Shown: one piece after another, positions 1 to 9,285 of the stretch
Numbering within the stretch: the stretch's first letter is position 1
Layout: every line of letters starts with the position of its first letter
Assembly: GCA_905233285.1 (NCBI GenBank)
Contig: CAJODY010000016.1
Span: forward strand, 1 to 54,798
DNA length: 54,798 bases
Reading direction: 5' to 3'
Source of the DNA: an uncultured Bacteroidaceae bacterium
GTDB taxonomy: Bacteria > Bacteroidota > Bacteroidia > Bacteroidales > Bacteroidaceae
The notes under the pieces: model-generated
Databases searched by the model: none
The model's input: only the letters and a program-made list of their open reading frames with translations
Told to the model about the DNA's origin: nothing
Made by a program: the position numbers and the translations under genes

Positions 1-1
1 T

Positions 2-442
2 GCAGTAATAGCTACTGAGAAAGCCCTCAAGCAACTCAACGAGGAATTGAAGCAGCGCGCTAATAAGATTGCAAAGATTAAGGCTGACGCAGAAGCAGAG
101 GCTGCTAAGTATCAGGGCGTTTCGCTCCAGATCAAGGCAAAGGTTTCTGAAGGTCGTAATATTTATGGTTCTGTAGGTCCGAAGGAAATCGCAGACGCTC
201 TTGCAGCTCAGGGTTTGGAGACAAATCCAAAGATTATCACTATGAAGGCTGCAAAGGCTCTCGGTTCGTACGAGGCTACTATTCACTTCCACAGAGAGAT
301 TTCTGCTGTAGTACCTGTTGAGGTAGTATCGGCTGAACCTCTGAAGAAGGCTCCAAAGGCTGCTCCTGCTCCAGTAGTAGAGGAGGCTCCAGCTGTTGAA
401 GAGGAGATCGAAGAGGAAGTAGAAGAAGCTCCAGCAGAATAA
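2..442 (+). CDS. rplI: 50S ribosomal protein L9, 5' end missing
   Basis: This is the C-terminal part of ribosomal protein L9, a 23S rRNA-binding protein of the large subunit. The frame is open from base 2, so the true start lies left of the window and 146 codons plus stop or fewer are seen. The central helix (rich in Lys, Ala and Glu) is followed by the C-terminal RNA-binding domain, with motifs such as GRNIYGSVGPKEIADAL. The protein ends in a Pro/Ala/Glu-rich acidic tail of about 30 residues that E. coli L9 lacks; such tails occur in Bacteroidetes L9. In this phylum rplI usually closes an rpsF-rpsR-rplI operon, which fits the terminator just downstream. Confidence 0.95.
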   Translation, partial: AVIATEKALKQLNEELKQRANKIAKIKADAEAEAAKYQGVSLQIKAKVSEGRNIYGSVGPKEIADALAAQGLETNPKIITMKAAKALGSYEATIHFHREISAVVPVEVVSAEPLKKAPKAAPAPVVEEAPAVEEEIEEEVEEAPAE

Positions 443-462
443 TTCATCAGATTATAGATATG

Positions 463-497
463 AGGTGGCTGTCACTCGTGTGATTGCCACCTTTTTT
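463..497 (+). terminator. Rho-independent terminator after rplI
   Basis: A perfect 7-base stem, AGGTGGC at 463-469 and GCCACCT at 486-492, is followed by a run of six T at 492-497. The 16-base loop can itself fold (TCAC with GTGA). It lies 20 bases after the rplI stop and separates the ribosomal operon from nth. Confidence 0.85.
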
Positions 498-558
498 ATG
501 TCGATTGTGTGGAAATGTCATTTCTCTTTTATATCTTTGTCGGCAAATTCATGAATTG

Positions 559-1197
559 ATGAAAAAGCAGGAACTTTATAACGCTATAGTTGACTATTTC
601 ACCCGTGAAATGCCCGATGTGGATACCGAACTGGAGTATGGGAGTCCGTTTCAGTTGCTTGTGGCTGTGATTCTCTCGGCACAATGTACGGACAAGCGTG
701 TGAATATGGTTACCCCTGCTTTGTTCCGTGATTATTCCACGGCTGAGGAAATGGCGGAAGCCACTCCCGAGGTAATATCTGAATATGTGAAGAGTGTCAG
801 TTATCCGAATAATAAGGCAAAACATCTCGTTGGAATGGCACAAATGCTGGTGAATGAGTATGGAGGTGAGGTGCCAAGCGACTTGGACGATTTGGTACGT
901 CTGCCCGGTGTGGGCAGGAAGACTGCCAATGTGGTTCAGGCTGTGGTGTTCGGCAAGTCGGCTATGGCTGTGGATACTCATATTTTCCGTGTGAGTCACA
1001 GACTTGGGCTGGTGGGTGATAAAGCGAAGACTCCGTATGCCGTAGAGAAGGAATTGGTAAAGTATTTTCCGGCAGAAATCATTCCAAAGGCTCATCATTG
1101 GTTGCTGCTGCATGGGCGGTATGTTTGTCAGGCACGCACTCCGAAGTGCGGAAAGTGTGGTTTGACGGGTTTGTGTAAATATTTCAGAAGCGTATGA
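559..1197 (+). CDS. nth: Endonuclease III
   Basis: Endonuclease III is a DNA glycosylase/AP lyase that removes oxidised pyrimidines in base excision repair. The 212-residue reading matches the family length. The helix-hairpin-helix motif LPGVGRKTANVV carries the catalytic lysine (about Lys121), and the catalytic aspartate follows in VDTHIFRVSHRLG (about Asp139). The four C-terminal cysteines are spaced C-x6-C-x2-C-x5-C, the standard 4Fe-4S ligand set. An in-frame start exists at 484, but it would translate the rplI terminator and add 25 unrelated residues, so ATG 559 is preferred. The stop overlaps the next gene by four bases (ATGA), indicating translational coupling. Confidence 0.95.
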   Translation: MKKQELYNAIVDYFTREMPDVDTELEYGSPFQLLVAVILSAQCTDKRVNMVTPALFRDYSTAEEMAEATPEVISEYVKSVSYPNNKAKHLVGMAQMLVNEYGGEVPSDLDDLVRLPGVGRKTANVVQAVVFGKSAMAVDTHIFRVSHRLGLVGDKAKTPYAVEKELVKYFPAEIIPKAHHWLLLHGRYVCQARTPKCGKCGLTGLCKYFRSV

Positions 1198-1973
1198 TTA
1201 AGGCTTTGTTTTTTGATATAGACGGTACACTTGTGTCGTTCAATACTCACAAGATACCTCAGAGTACGATTGATGCTGTGAGCGAGGCTCGCAGAAAGGG
1301 TATCAAGGTGTATATCGCAACGGGTCGTCCGCGTCCGTATGTAGATAATCTGGGTGAAATGGAGTATGACGGCATAATGTGTGTTAACGGTGCCAGTTGT
1401 ACCACAAGGGAAGGGGAGGTGATAGTAAGCAAGAATATCCCGAAGGAGGATGTGGCCCGTATGGTGGAATATGTAAACAAATACAAACTGCCGATAGCCA
1501 TAGCCGACGACGATATGTCGTTTGCCGTGAATATTGACGACTCGTTCCGTGAGGTTTATGCTCTGCTCGATTTGGATATTCCTGAGAACCGTCCTGCTGA
1601 GGATGCCCTGAAGATGGATGTGAAGCAGTTTGTGGCATTTTTCCCCGAGGAACTGGACTACGAGATAAAGGGCAAGGTTCTGACCCATTGCAATGTGTTC
1701 CGTTGGCATCCTGCCTTTGCCGACTGTATCATAAACAACACGAGCAAGGCTACGGGTATCGATGCCGTGTGCAGGTATTACGGTTTTACGGCTGGCGATG
1801 CTATGGCTTTCGGCGATGGGGGTAATGACATCGAGATGCTCCGCCACGTCGGGATAGGTGTAGCTATGGGTAATGCAAAGGACGAAGTGAAGGCATGTGC
1901 CGACTATGTCACTACCTCGGTGGATGATGACGGCATAGTGAATGCCCTCAGACATTTTGGTGTAATAAACTAA
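1194..1973 (+). CDS. Cof-type HAD-IIB phosphatase
   Basis: This is a 259-residue HAD-superfamily hydrolase of the Cof/type IIB group, which usually dephosphorylate sugar phosphates or cofactor phosphates such as pyridoxal or flavin phosphates. Motif I is FFDIDGTL, with nucleophile Asp8 and general acid Asp10. Motif IV is GDGGNDIEML near residue 208. The region between forms the alpha/beta cap typical of type IIB, with a conserved GVAMGNA segment following motif IV. It overlaps nth by ATGA and is followed 14 bases later by the FHA-like gene, so the three are probably co-transcribed. The natural substrate cannot be read from the sequence. Confidence 0.9.
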   Translation: MIKALFFDIDGTLVSFNTHKIPQSTIDAVSEARRKGIKVYIATGRPRPYVDNLGEMEYDGIMCVNGASCTTREGEVIVSKNIPKEDVARMVEYVNKYKLPIAIADDDMSFAVNIDDSFREVYALLDLDIPENRPAEDALKMDVKQFVAFFPEELDYEIKGKVLTHCNVFRWHPAFADCIINNTSKATGIDAVCRYYGFTAGDAMAFGDGGNDIEMLRHVGIGVAMGNAKDEVKACADYVTTSVDDDGIVNALRHFGVIN

Positions 1974-1987
1974 AAACGCAATATACT

Positions 1988-2416
1988 ATGAGAACACAGT
2001 TGACAGTAGGAGATAATGTATTTGTCCTTGAGAAAATGGTATCTGCTTCCAGGACAATCATAACGATTGGCCGGGAAACGGACGAGACATATAACGTGAT
2101 TACTACAGGTGGGGAAGGAGAGATGTTCCAGTGCCAGCTGACACGTGCCGAAGGCGGATGGCTGTTGCGTAACGGACAATGGCGAACTGAGTGTCCGAAA
2201 GGAATACGTTCGCGCCTCCAGCATGCCTGTGCGTTGTGCAGGGGATGCTGTGTGAATGTGCGTACGGCGAATCCGACATATTCGTGGCGTTTCCCTGAAA
2301 AGCCGACTCTGCTCAACGGTGAGACTATACCCGAGAAAGGGGTAGTGGTCAAGGAGGGAGATGTGATTTCGGTTGGCTGTTTTCAAATAAAAGTTAGCGT
2401 TGAAATGGGCGAATAG
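1988..2416 (+). CDS. FHA-like domain protein with a cysteine cluster
   Basis: A 142-residue protein without signal peptide or membrane segment. The ends look like an FHA (forkhead-associated) fold: ITIGRETD near residues 25-32, GGWLLRNGQW near 56-65, then LLNGETIP and EGDVISVGCFQIKV near the C-terminus, matching the conserved Gly-Arg, Asn-Gly and Gly-Asp positions. The SxxH phosphothreonine-reading motif expected after the Gly-Arg turn is not evident. An insert at residues 81-88 holds four cysteines (CALCRGCC), and there are further cysteines at 49, 69 and 131, which suggests metal binding or disulfides. It follows the HAD gene by 14 bases. FHA assignment is by motif reading only. Confidence 0.55.
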   Translation: MRTQLTVGDNVFVLEKMVSASRTIITIGRETDETYNVITTGGEGEMFQCQLTRAEGGWLLRNGQWRTECPKGIRSRLQHACALCRGCCVNVRTANPTYSWRFPEKPTLLNGETIPEKGVVVKEGDVISVGCFQIKVSVEMGE

Positions 2417-2564
2417 GCGGGGTTTTCTTAGTGACATTCAAAATAGGTCTTAAAATTTCTCGTTTTTGTGGTGTTTTGTTTTGTCATGTGAATTAAATTT
2501 CGTTTCTTCGCAGTCCGAATAAGTGACATATTATCTAATACAAACAATTTAATTTATCCAATTT

Positions 2565-4580
2565 ATGAAAAAGATCAGTTCTATGCTTGCAACTCTTTTG
2601 GTTGCTACAGGTTTGCAGGCACAGACACACACTTTCGATATCAATACATCGAAGGTAGGTGGAGCTATTCCTAGCACTATGTATGGTATTTTCTTCGAGG
2701 ATATCAACTATGCTGCCGACGGCGGTCTGTATGGTGAACTCGTGAAGAACCGTTCGTTCGAATTTCCTCAGCATTTCATGGGCTGGAAGGCATTCGGAAA
2801 GTTTGAGTTGAAGAACGACGGACCATTCGACAAGAATCCGCATTATGTACGTCTGCGTGACGCAGGTCACTCTGATAAGTTTACCGGACTGGAGAACGAA
2901 GGCTTCTTCGGCATCGGCTACAAGAAAGATGCCGACTATCGTTTCTCAGTATGGGCACGTAACCCGAACGGTGACGGTGACGTGACTATCCGTGTGTTGC
3001 TCTGTAATCCCAATACGATGGGTGAACGTCAGCAGTTCTCAGAGGAGAAGGTTGTCGTTTCAGGCAAGGAATGGAAGAAGTATGAAGTCATCATCAAGTC
3101 TAAAGCTACAGTTGACAAGGGTACTCTCCGCTTGATGCTGACACGCAAGTCGAAGACTGTCGATGTAGAGCATATCTCCCTCTTCCCTGTGGATGTTTAT
3201 AAGGGTGACGAAAATGGTATGCGCAAAGACCTTGCTGAGGCTCTCGAACAGCTGAAGCCTGGTGTGTTCCGTTTCCCAGGTGGATGTATCGTAGAAGGTT
3301 GCGACCTTGCATCACGCTATCAGTGGAAGAATTCCGTAGGTCCTGTTGAGAACCGTCCGCTGAACGAAAACCGTTGGCACTATACATTTGACTACCGTTT
3401 CTTCCCTGATTACTATCAGAGCTACGGACTGGGATTCTATGAGTATTTCCGTCTGAGCGAGGAGATTGGTGCCGAACCGCTGCCGGTTTTGAGTGTGGGT
3501 CTGTCGTGTGAGTTCCAGAACGGTTCGAAGCGTACCGATGCACATGTTCCGGTTGACCAGCTTCAGCCATACATCGACGATGTACTCGACCTGATTGAAT
3601 TTGCAAATGGCGACCCAGCCAAAAACAGTTGGGCAAAGCTCCGTGCCGACATGGGTCATCCGGCTCCGTTCAACCTGAAATATGTTGCAATAGGTAATGA
3701 GCAGTGGGGTGAGATTTATGTTGAAAACCTCAAGCCGTTCGTAGAACAGGTACGTAAAAAATATCCAAACATCAAGATTATCGGTACTTCCGGTCCTGAC
3801 TCTGAAGGTAAGGAGTTTGAATACCTCTGGCCTAAGATGCGTGAAATCGGTGCCGACCTGGTTGACGAACATTTCTACAGAAACGAATCGTGGTTCCTTG
3901 CTACTCCCGATGCAAAAGCTCGCTATGGTAATTGTGGAGCAAACCGCTACGACAGCTATCCACGTGGAAAGAAACAGCCAAAGGTATTTGCAGGTGAATA
4001 TGCTTGTCACGGAAAGGGAAAGAAGTGGAACCACTTCAATGCAGCCCTCATGGAGGCAGCATTCATGACTGGTCTGGAGCGTAATGCAGATGTAGTCGAG
4101 ATGGCTACTTATGCTCCTCTGTTTGCTCATGTTGACGGATGGCAGTGGCGTCCGGATGCTATCTGGTATGACAACCTCCGTTCGTTCAATTCCTGCTCTT
4201 ACTATGTTCAGCAGCTCTACTCCCTGAATAAGGGTACTAATATGCTTAGTCTCACAATGAACAAGAAGGCTGTGGCTGGCAATGAAGATCAGGACGGACT
4301 CTTTGCAAGCGCCGTATTTGACAAGAATACAAACGAAGTGATTGTAAAGGTTGTCAATGCCGGTGACAAGGCTCAGCCCATTACTCTTAACCTGAAAGGC
4401 ATGAAGGGTGACCACAGTGCCCAGCTCATCTCGTTCCATAGCGACAAGCTCACAGATGAGAACACACTCGACGCCCCGAAGAAGATTGTGCCACAGGAGA
4501 GCAACATCACCGTCAGTGCACCTTCGTTCAATACAGAGGTTCCAGCACGCACATTCTACATTTACAAGATAAAAAAATAA
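2565..4580 (+). CDS. Secreted GH51 alpha-L-arabinofuranosidase
   Basis: A 671-residue alpha-L-arabinofuranosidase that should release terminal arabinose from arabinan, arabinoxylan or arabinogalactan. A signal peptide (MKKISSMLATLLVATGLQAQ) sends it to the periplasm or cell surface. After an N-terminal beta-sandwich/CBM-like region (about 30-210) comes the TIM barrel, with FRFPGGCIVEG, the acid/base Glu379 in AIGNEQWGE and the nucleophile Glu478 in VFAGEYACH, then a C-terminal beta domain. It is the first gene of a forward operon: rhaB starts 13 bases after its stop. That pairing with rhamnose catabolism points to rhamnogalacturonan-I as the source material. The 148-base spacer upstream is AT-rich, but I see no full promoter match there. 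Confidence 0.92.
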   Translation: MKKISSMLATLLVATGLQAQTHTFDINTSKVGGAIPSTMYGIFFEDINYAADGGLYGELVKNRSFEFPQHFMGWKAFGKFELKNDGPFDKNPHYVRLRDAGHSDKFTGLENEGFFGIGYKKDADYRFSVWARNPNGDGDVTIRVLLCNPNTMGERQQFSEEKVVVSGKEWKKYEVIIKSKATVDKGTLRLMLTRKSKTVDVEHISLFPVDVYKGDENGMRKDLAEALEQLKPGVFRFPGGCIVEGCDLASRYQWKNSVGPVENRPLNENRWHYTFDYRFFPDYYQSYGLGFYEYFRLSEEIGAEPLPVLSVGLSCEFQNGSKRTDAHVPVDQLQPYIDDVLDLIEFANGDPAKNSWAKLRADMGHPAPFNLKYVAIGNEQWGEIYVENLKPFVEQVRKKYPNIKIIGTSGPDSEGKEFEYLWPKMREIGADLVDEHFYRNESWFLATPDAKARYGNCGANRYDSYPRGKKQPKVFAGEYACHGKGKKWNHFNAALMEAAFMTGLERNADVVEMATYAPLFAHVDGWQWRPDAIWYDNLRSFNSCSYYVQQLYSLNKGTNMLSLTMNKKAVAGNEDQDGLFASAVFDKNTNEVIVKVVNAGDKAQPITLNLKGMKGDHSAQLISFHSDKLTDENTLDAPKKIVPQESNITVSAPSFNTEVPARTFYIYKIKK

Positions 4581-4593
4581 ATCACACACACCT

Positions 4594-6063
4594 ATGGCAA
4601 ATACTAATTTCTTTGCAGTTGACCTTGGTGCTACAAGTGGACGTACCATCTTAGGGTCAATAGTTAATGGGAAACTGGAGCAGCGTGAGCTTACCCGTTT
4701 CCCGAATACAATAATCCAGACCGGAGGGCATTTCTTCTGGGACATATTTGCTCTTTACAACGAGATTATAAAGGGTCTGAAGGTTGTGGCAGAAGAGAAG
4801 ATTGAGATTGCATCAATCGGTATCGATACATGGGGATGCGACTTCGTACTCATCGGCAAGGACGGTGGAGTGCTCCGCAATCCGTACTGCTATCGCGACC
4901 CTCATACAGACAACGCTATGGAGGAGTATTTCAAACTCATTCCGAAGGAGAAGGTATATGAGAAGACTGGTATCCAGTTCATGCAATTCAATTCCCTTTT
5001 CCAGTTGTCAACGTTGAAGAAGAACAACGACTCTGCTTTGGAGGGTGCCAATAAGATTCTCTTCATCCCTGATGCACTGATGTATATGTTGACTGGTGAG
5101 GCTGTATGTGAATATACAGTTCTTTCGACAAGTCAGTTGCTTGACCCGCGTACCAAGAAAATAGATAAAGAGTTGCTCGATGTCATCGGACTGAAGGAGA
5201 GCCAGTTTGGTCGTTATGTCAATCCTTCCGACAAGGTAGGAGTCCTCACCCCAGAGGTACAGAAGATGACAGGACTGGGCGCTGTTCCGGTAGTTGCTGT
5301 AGCTGGTCATGACACAGGTGCTGCTGTAGCTGCCGTTCCGGCACAGAACGAGAAGTTCGCATATCTGAGCTGTGGCACCTGGTCGTTGCTCGGTATAGAA
5401 ACCAAGGATGCCATCATTTCCAACAAGAGTTTTGAATACAACTTCACCAACGAAGGTGGCATCGAAGGAACAACCCGTTTCCTGAAGAATATCTGTGGCA
5501 TGTGGCTCCTGGAGCGTAGCCGTAAGGAGTTCAAGAATGCTCCTGAAAATGTGAACGTACTGAATGCAAGTGCTATGGAAGCTCCTGCATTCCGCAGTTT
5601 CATCTTCCCCGATGCTCCCGACTTTGCCAATCCTGCAAGTATGATTGATGCTATCCAGAACTATTGCAAGAAGACTGGCCAGCCGGTTCCTGAGACACAT
5701 CAGGAAATAGCACGTTGCATTTTCGAAAGTCTTGCAATGCGTTACCGTCAGGTAATCGGTTATCTGAAAGATCTGGCTCCGTTCCCAATCGAACGGCTCC
5801 ATGTCATCGGCGGCGGTGTTTGGAACTCGTTCCTCATGCAGTTTGCTGCAAACTCCACAGGTCTGCAGGTTGTCACCGGTCCTATCGAAGGTACTGCTAT
5901 CGGTAATATCATGCTTCAGGCAAAGGCTGCCGGACTGGTAAGCGATATGTTCGAGATGCGTAAGATTATCGCTAATTCGATAGAGATGAAGACTTACAAT
6001 CCACAGGACACTGCTGCCTGGAATGCCGCATACGAGAAATATCTCAAAGTAACTAAATCATAA
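4594..6063 (+). CDS. rhaB: Rhamnulokinase
   Basis: Rhamnulokinase phosphorylates L-rhamnulose to L-rhamnulose-1-phosphate using ATP. The 489-residue protein is an FGGY-family sugar kinase, with the N-terminal ATPase signature FFAVDLGATSGRTILGSI, the sugar-binding segment SIGIDTWGCDFVLI, and the second domain VPVVAVAGHDTGAAVAAVP and LSCGTWSLLGIE. A late glycine motif, HVIGGGVWNSFLMQFAAN, completes the nucleotide site. The frame is intact over the full family length, unlike rhaA and rhaT downstream. It sits 13 bases after the GH51 gene and 33 bases before rhaA. Confidence 0.95.
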   Translation: MANTNFFAVDLGATSGRTILGSIVNGKLEQRELTRFPNTIIQTGGHFFWDIFALYNEIIKGLKVVAEEKIEIASIGIDTWGCDFVLIGKDGGVLRNPYCYRDPHTDNAMEEYFKLIPKEKVYEKTGIQFMQFNSLFQLSTLKKNNDSALEGANKILFIPDALMYMLTGEAVCEYTVLSTSQLLDPRTKKIDKELLDVIGLKESQFGRYVNPSDKVGVLTPEVQKMTGLGAVPVVAVAGHDTGAAVAAVPAQNEKFAYLSCGTWSLLGIETKDAIISNKSFEYNFTNEGGIEGTTRFLKNICGMWLLERSRKEFKNAPENVNVLNASAMEAPAFRSFIFPDAPDFANPASMIDAIQNYCKKTGQPVPETHQEIARCIFESLAMRYRQVIGYLKDLAPFPIERLHVIGGGVWNSFLMQFAANSTGLQVVTGPIEGTAIGNIMLQAKAAGLVSDMFEMRKIIANSIEMKTYNPQDTAAWNAAYEKYLKVTKS

Positions 6064-6096
6064 TTTTTTTATTAACAAAAAACCCTATTAACTAAC

Positions 6097-7339
6097 ATGA
6101 AAGAATCACTCGTTAATTCAGCTTATGAAGTAGCAAAAGCACGCTACGCTGAAATTGGTATTGACACAGAAGCTGTTCTCAAGCAACTTCAGGACTTCCA
6201 CCTCTCTCTCCACTGCTGGCAGGCAGACGACGTACACGGCTTCGAAGTACAGGCCGGAGCTATGTCGGGCGGTATTCAGTCAACTGGTGACTTCCCAGGT
6301 GCTGCTCGCAATATCGACGAACTCCGTCAGGACATCTTGAAGGCAAAGAGCCTTATTCCTGGTAACCACCGTCTCAACCTTCACGAAATCTATGGTGACT
6401 TCAAGGGTAAGGTAGTTGACCGCGACGAGGTTACAGTTGAATACTTCCAGTCTTGGATTGATTGGGCAAAGGAGAACAACACATATCTCGACTTCAACTC
6501 TTCAAGTTTCTCTCATCCGAAGTCAGGCAGCCTGTCACTTGCTAATCCTAATGACAGCATCCGTAAATTCTGGATTGAGCACACAAAGCGTTGCCGTGAT
6601 ATTGCTAACGCAATGGGTGAAGCACAGGGCGACCCATGTATCATGAACCTTTGGGTACACGACGGTTGCAAGGATGTAAGTGTGAACCACGCTCTCTACC
6701 GTAACCTCCTGAAGCAGTCGCTCGACGAGATTTTCACTAAGAAGCAGCCTCTGTATCGAAGGTAAGGTATTCGGTATCGGTCTTGAAAGCTTCACAGTAG
6801 GTAGCCACGACTTCTATACTGCATACGCAGCTAAGTACGACAAGATTCTGACTATCGATACAGGTCACTATCATCCGACAGAAATGCCAGGTGATAAGGT
6901 AAGTGCCGTGCTTCCATTCGTAAAGGAACTCATGCTTCACGTAAGCCGTCCGGTACGTTGGGACTCCGACCACGTAACTATCATGGACGACCCAACTCAG
7001 GACCTCTTCTTCGAAATCGTACGTGCCGGTGCTCTCGACCGCGTACACTACGGTCTTGACTTCTTCGACGGAAGCATCAACCGTATCGGTGCATACGTCA
7101 TCGGTTCACGTTCTGCACAGAAGTGTATGCTCCGTGCTCTCCTTGAGCCACGCGACATCATCTCTAAGTACGAACTTGCTGGTGAAGGCTACAAAGTGCT
7201 CGCACTCGTTGAGGAGCAGAAGGCTATGCCTTGGCAGGCTGTTTACGACGAATTCTGTGTTCGCAACAACGTTCCGGTTGGTCAGGACTTCATCAAGGAC
7301 ATCGACAAGTACGTTGCTGATGTGACTAGCAAACGATAA
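6097..7339 (+). pseudogene. rhaA: L-rhamnose isomerase, one frameshift
   Basis: L-rhamnose isomerase converts L-rhamnose to L-rhamnulose. Two overlapping frames together give a full-length enzyme of about 414 residues. The first (6097 to about 6750, 218 residues) starts MKESLVNSAYEVAKARY and includes WVHDGCKD. The second resumes at 6752 with CIEGKVFGIGLESFTVGSHD and runs to the stop at 7339. The total length is one base over a multiple of three, so two bases are missing or one is extra near 6748-6752. Loss of a CT pair from a CCTCTCTGT-like repeat would explain it. As read, translation ends at a TAA at 6763-6765 after 222 residues. It may be a sequencing or assembly error, since the downstream half shows no other damage. 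Confidence 0.85.
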
Positions 7340-7344
7340 GACTT

Positions 7345-8380
7345 ATGATTCTTCTCGGACTTTTAATCATCGCTATAGGTGCATTCTGCCAGTCCAGCTG
7401 TTACGTACCAATCAATAAGATAAAGGATTGGTCGTGGGAGAGTTACTGGATTGTGCAGGGTGTGTTTGCATGCATGGCTTGTGCTACCTTTCCTCGGTGC
7501 TTTGCTTGCAGTACCGGCAGACCACTCGTTCTGTGAACTGTTCACCGCTGAGAACTCATTCAACATCTGGATGACTATCTTCTTCGGTGTGCTCTGGGGT
7601 GTCGGCGGACTCACATTTGGTCTGTCCATGCGTTACCTCGGTGTGGCACTGGGTCAGAGTATAGCACTCGGAACTTGTGCCGGACTGGGTACTATCATGG
7701 GCCCCGTACTGCTCAATATTTTCTTCCCCGAACTGAATGCCTTGGATTCGCTTACCTTTGCCGTTCTCGTTGGTGTGGCAGTCACCCTTCTGGGTATTGC
7801 TATCATCGGTGTGGCAGGTTCGATGAAGGCTTCTTCACTCTCTGAGGAGGAAAAGAAAGCAGCCGTGAAGGACTTCAATTTCCCGAAGGGCTTGGCTATT
7901 GCGCTGTTGGCAGGTTTTATGAGCGGCTGCTTCAATGTCGGACTTGAGTTTGGTAAGGAGATTAACTTCGGTGAACTGACCGACCCGATGTTCCGCACCC
8001 TTCCTGCTACGTTCCTGGTAACGCTCGGTGGATTCGTTACAAATGCCATCTATTGCTTCTACCAGAACCAGAAGAACCGTACTTGGGGCGACTACAGGAA
8101 GTGCAGCGTATGGGCTAACAACATCTTGTTCTGTCTCTTGGCAGGTGCCCTCTGGTACAGTCAGTTCTTCGGACTTTCTTTGGGCAAAGGTTTCCTCACA
8201 GAATCGCCTACGCTGCTCACACTCTCTTTCTGCATCCTTATGGCACTCAACGTAGTATTCTCCAACGTGTGGGGTATCATCCTTAAGGAATGGAAAGGTT
8301 GTAGCAAGCAGACAATCATCGTATTATTGATTGGAATCGTCGTACTTATCGTATCGTCATTCCTTCCACAACTTATTTAA
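7345..8380 (+). pseudogene. rhaT: L-rhamnose/proton symporter, one frameshift
   Basis: RhaT imports L-rhamnose across the inner membrane with a proton. Residues 1-42 are read from ATG 7345 (MILLGLLIIAIGAFCQSSCY, then WSWESYWIVQGVFA). The frame is then broken and resumes at 7475 with WLVLPFLGALLAVPADHSF, ending at 8380. Joining the two gives about 343 residues, close to the 344 of E. coli RhaT, with about ten hydrophobic helices. The break is an apparent 4-base tandem duplication, TGCATGCA at 7467-7474, where a single copy would restore the frame. As read, translation stops at 7536 after 63 residues. It starts 5 bases after rhaA. A sequencing error is possible. Confidence 0.85.
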
Positions 8381-8390
8381 CGAAAGAAAA

Positions 8391-9212
8391 ATGAAAAGTA
8401 TATTAGACGGACGTCCAGGCTTGAAAGCTGTAGTTGACCAGATTGCTGAAGTGACCGGTTACCTTTGGCAGAAGGGCTGGGCAGAACGCAACGGCGGAAA
8501 TATCACCGTTAACGTTACAGAGTTCATGGATGCAGAGTGCAAGGCTATGCCAGCCATTGCTCCTGTGAAGCAGATTGGTATGGTGCTTCCGCAACTCAAA
8601 GGCAAGTATTTCTATTGCAAGGGTACAGGCAAGCGTATGCGTGACCTTGCTAAGTTCCCGATGCAGAACGGTTCTATCGTACGTATCTGCGACGACTGCG
8701 CAAGTTATGAGATTATAGCTGACGAACCGGTAGTTCCAACCAGCGAACTTCCTACTCACCTTGCTCTGCAGAACTATCTGCTCGAGACGGGTTCATGCTA
8801 CAAGGCAACACTCCATACCCACCCAATCGAACTCGTTGCTATGTCCCACATTCAGCGATTCCTTCGTGGCGACGAGATGACACGTGTTCTCTGGTCAATG
8901 ATTCCTGAGACACTTGCATTCGCTCCGCTCGGCATCGGTATCGTTCCTTACGCATTGCCTTCTTCTGTAGAGTTGGCTGAGGCTACACTCGAGAAGATTA
9001 AGAAGCACGACGTCGTTCTTTGGGAGAAGCACGGAACGGTGGCTGTAGGTACAGACATCATGGATGCGTTCGACCAGACCGATGTGCTCTGCAAGGCAGC
9101 AAATATATATATGTGTGCCCGTAACATGGGTTCTGAACCAGACGGTATGACAGCTGAGGCAATGAAGGAGGTGCAGGATGTATTCAACCTGCCAAAGACT
9201 CGTCCTTGCTAA
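8391..9212 (+). CDS. rhaD: Rhamnulose-1-phosphate aldolase
   Basis: This class II aldolase splits L-rhamnulose-1-phosphate into dihydroxyacetone phosphate and L-lactaldehyde, the last dedicated step of rhamnose breakdown. From ATG 8391 it is 273 residues, the expected family size; the longer frame starting at 8331 would overlap rhaT and adds unrelated residues. NGGNITVNVTEF near the N-terminus forms the phosphate pocket, and LHTHPIELVAMSHIQ contains the His-x-His zinc ligands. A further conserved histidine is in VVLWEKHGTVAVG. The gene is intact, starts 10 bases after rhaT and ends the operon before a strong hairpin. Confidence 0.93.
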   Translation: MKSILDGRPGLKAVVDQIAEVTGYLWQKGWAERNGGNITVNVTEFMDAECKAMPAIAPVKQIGMVLPQLKGKYFYCKGTGKRMRDLAKFPMQNGSIVRICDDCASYEIIADEPVVPTSELPTHLALQNYLLETGSCYKATLHTHPIELVAMSHIQRFLRGDEMTRVLWSMIPETLAFAPLGIGIVPYALPSSVELAEATLEKIKKHDVVLWEKHGTVAVGTDIMDAFDQTDVLCKAANIYMCARNMGSEPDGMTAEAMKEVQDVFNLPKTRPC

Positions 9213-9232
9213 GCCTTTCTATTATGATAACA

Positions 9233-9267
9233 GAAACGCCCCGCAGCAATTGCGAGGCGTTTCGTTT
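9233..9267. terminator. Bidirectional terminator between rhaD and the sigma gene
   Basis: A perfect 8-base stem, GAAACGCC at 9233-9240 and GGCGTTTC at 9256-9263, is followed by GTTT on the forward strand. It lies between the convergent rhaD (stop 9212) and ECF sigma factor (stop 9286). The loop contains the palindrome GCAATTGC. It probably ends the rhamnose operon and may serve both directions. Confidence 0.75.
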
Positions 9268-9285
9268 GTATATGGTGTTCTGCTT

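Noticed and set aside
3312-4745. A 477-codon open frame on the reverse strand
   Set aside because: It is antisense to the GH51 gene and the start of rhaB, with no recognisable domain or promoter.
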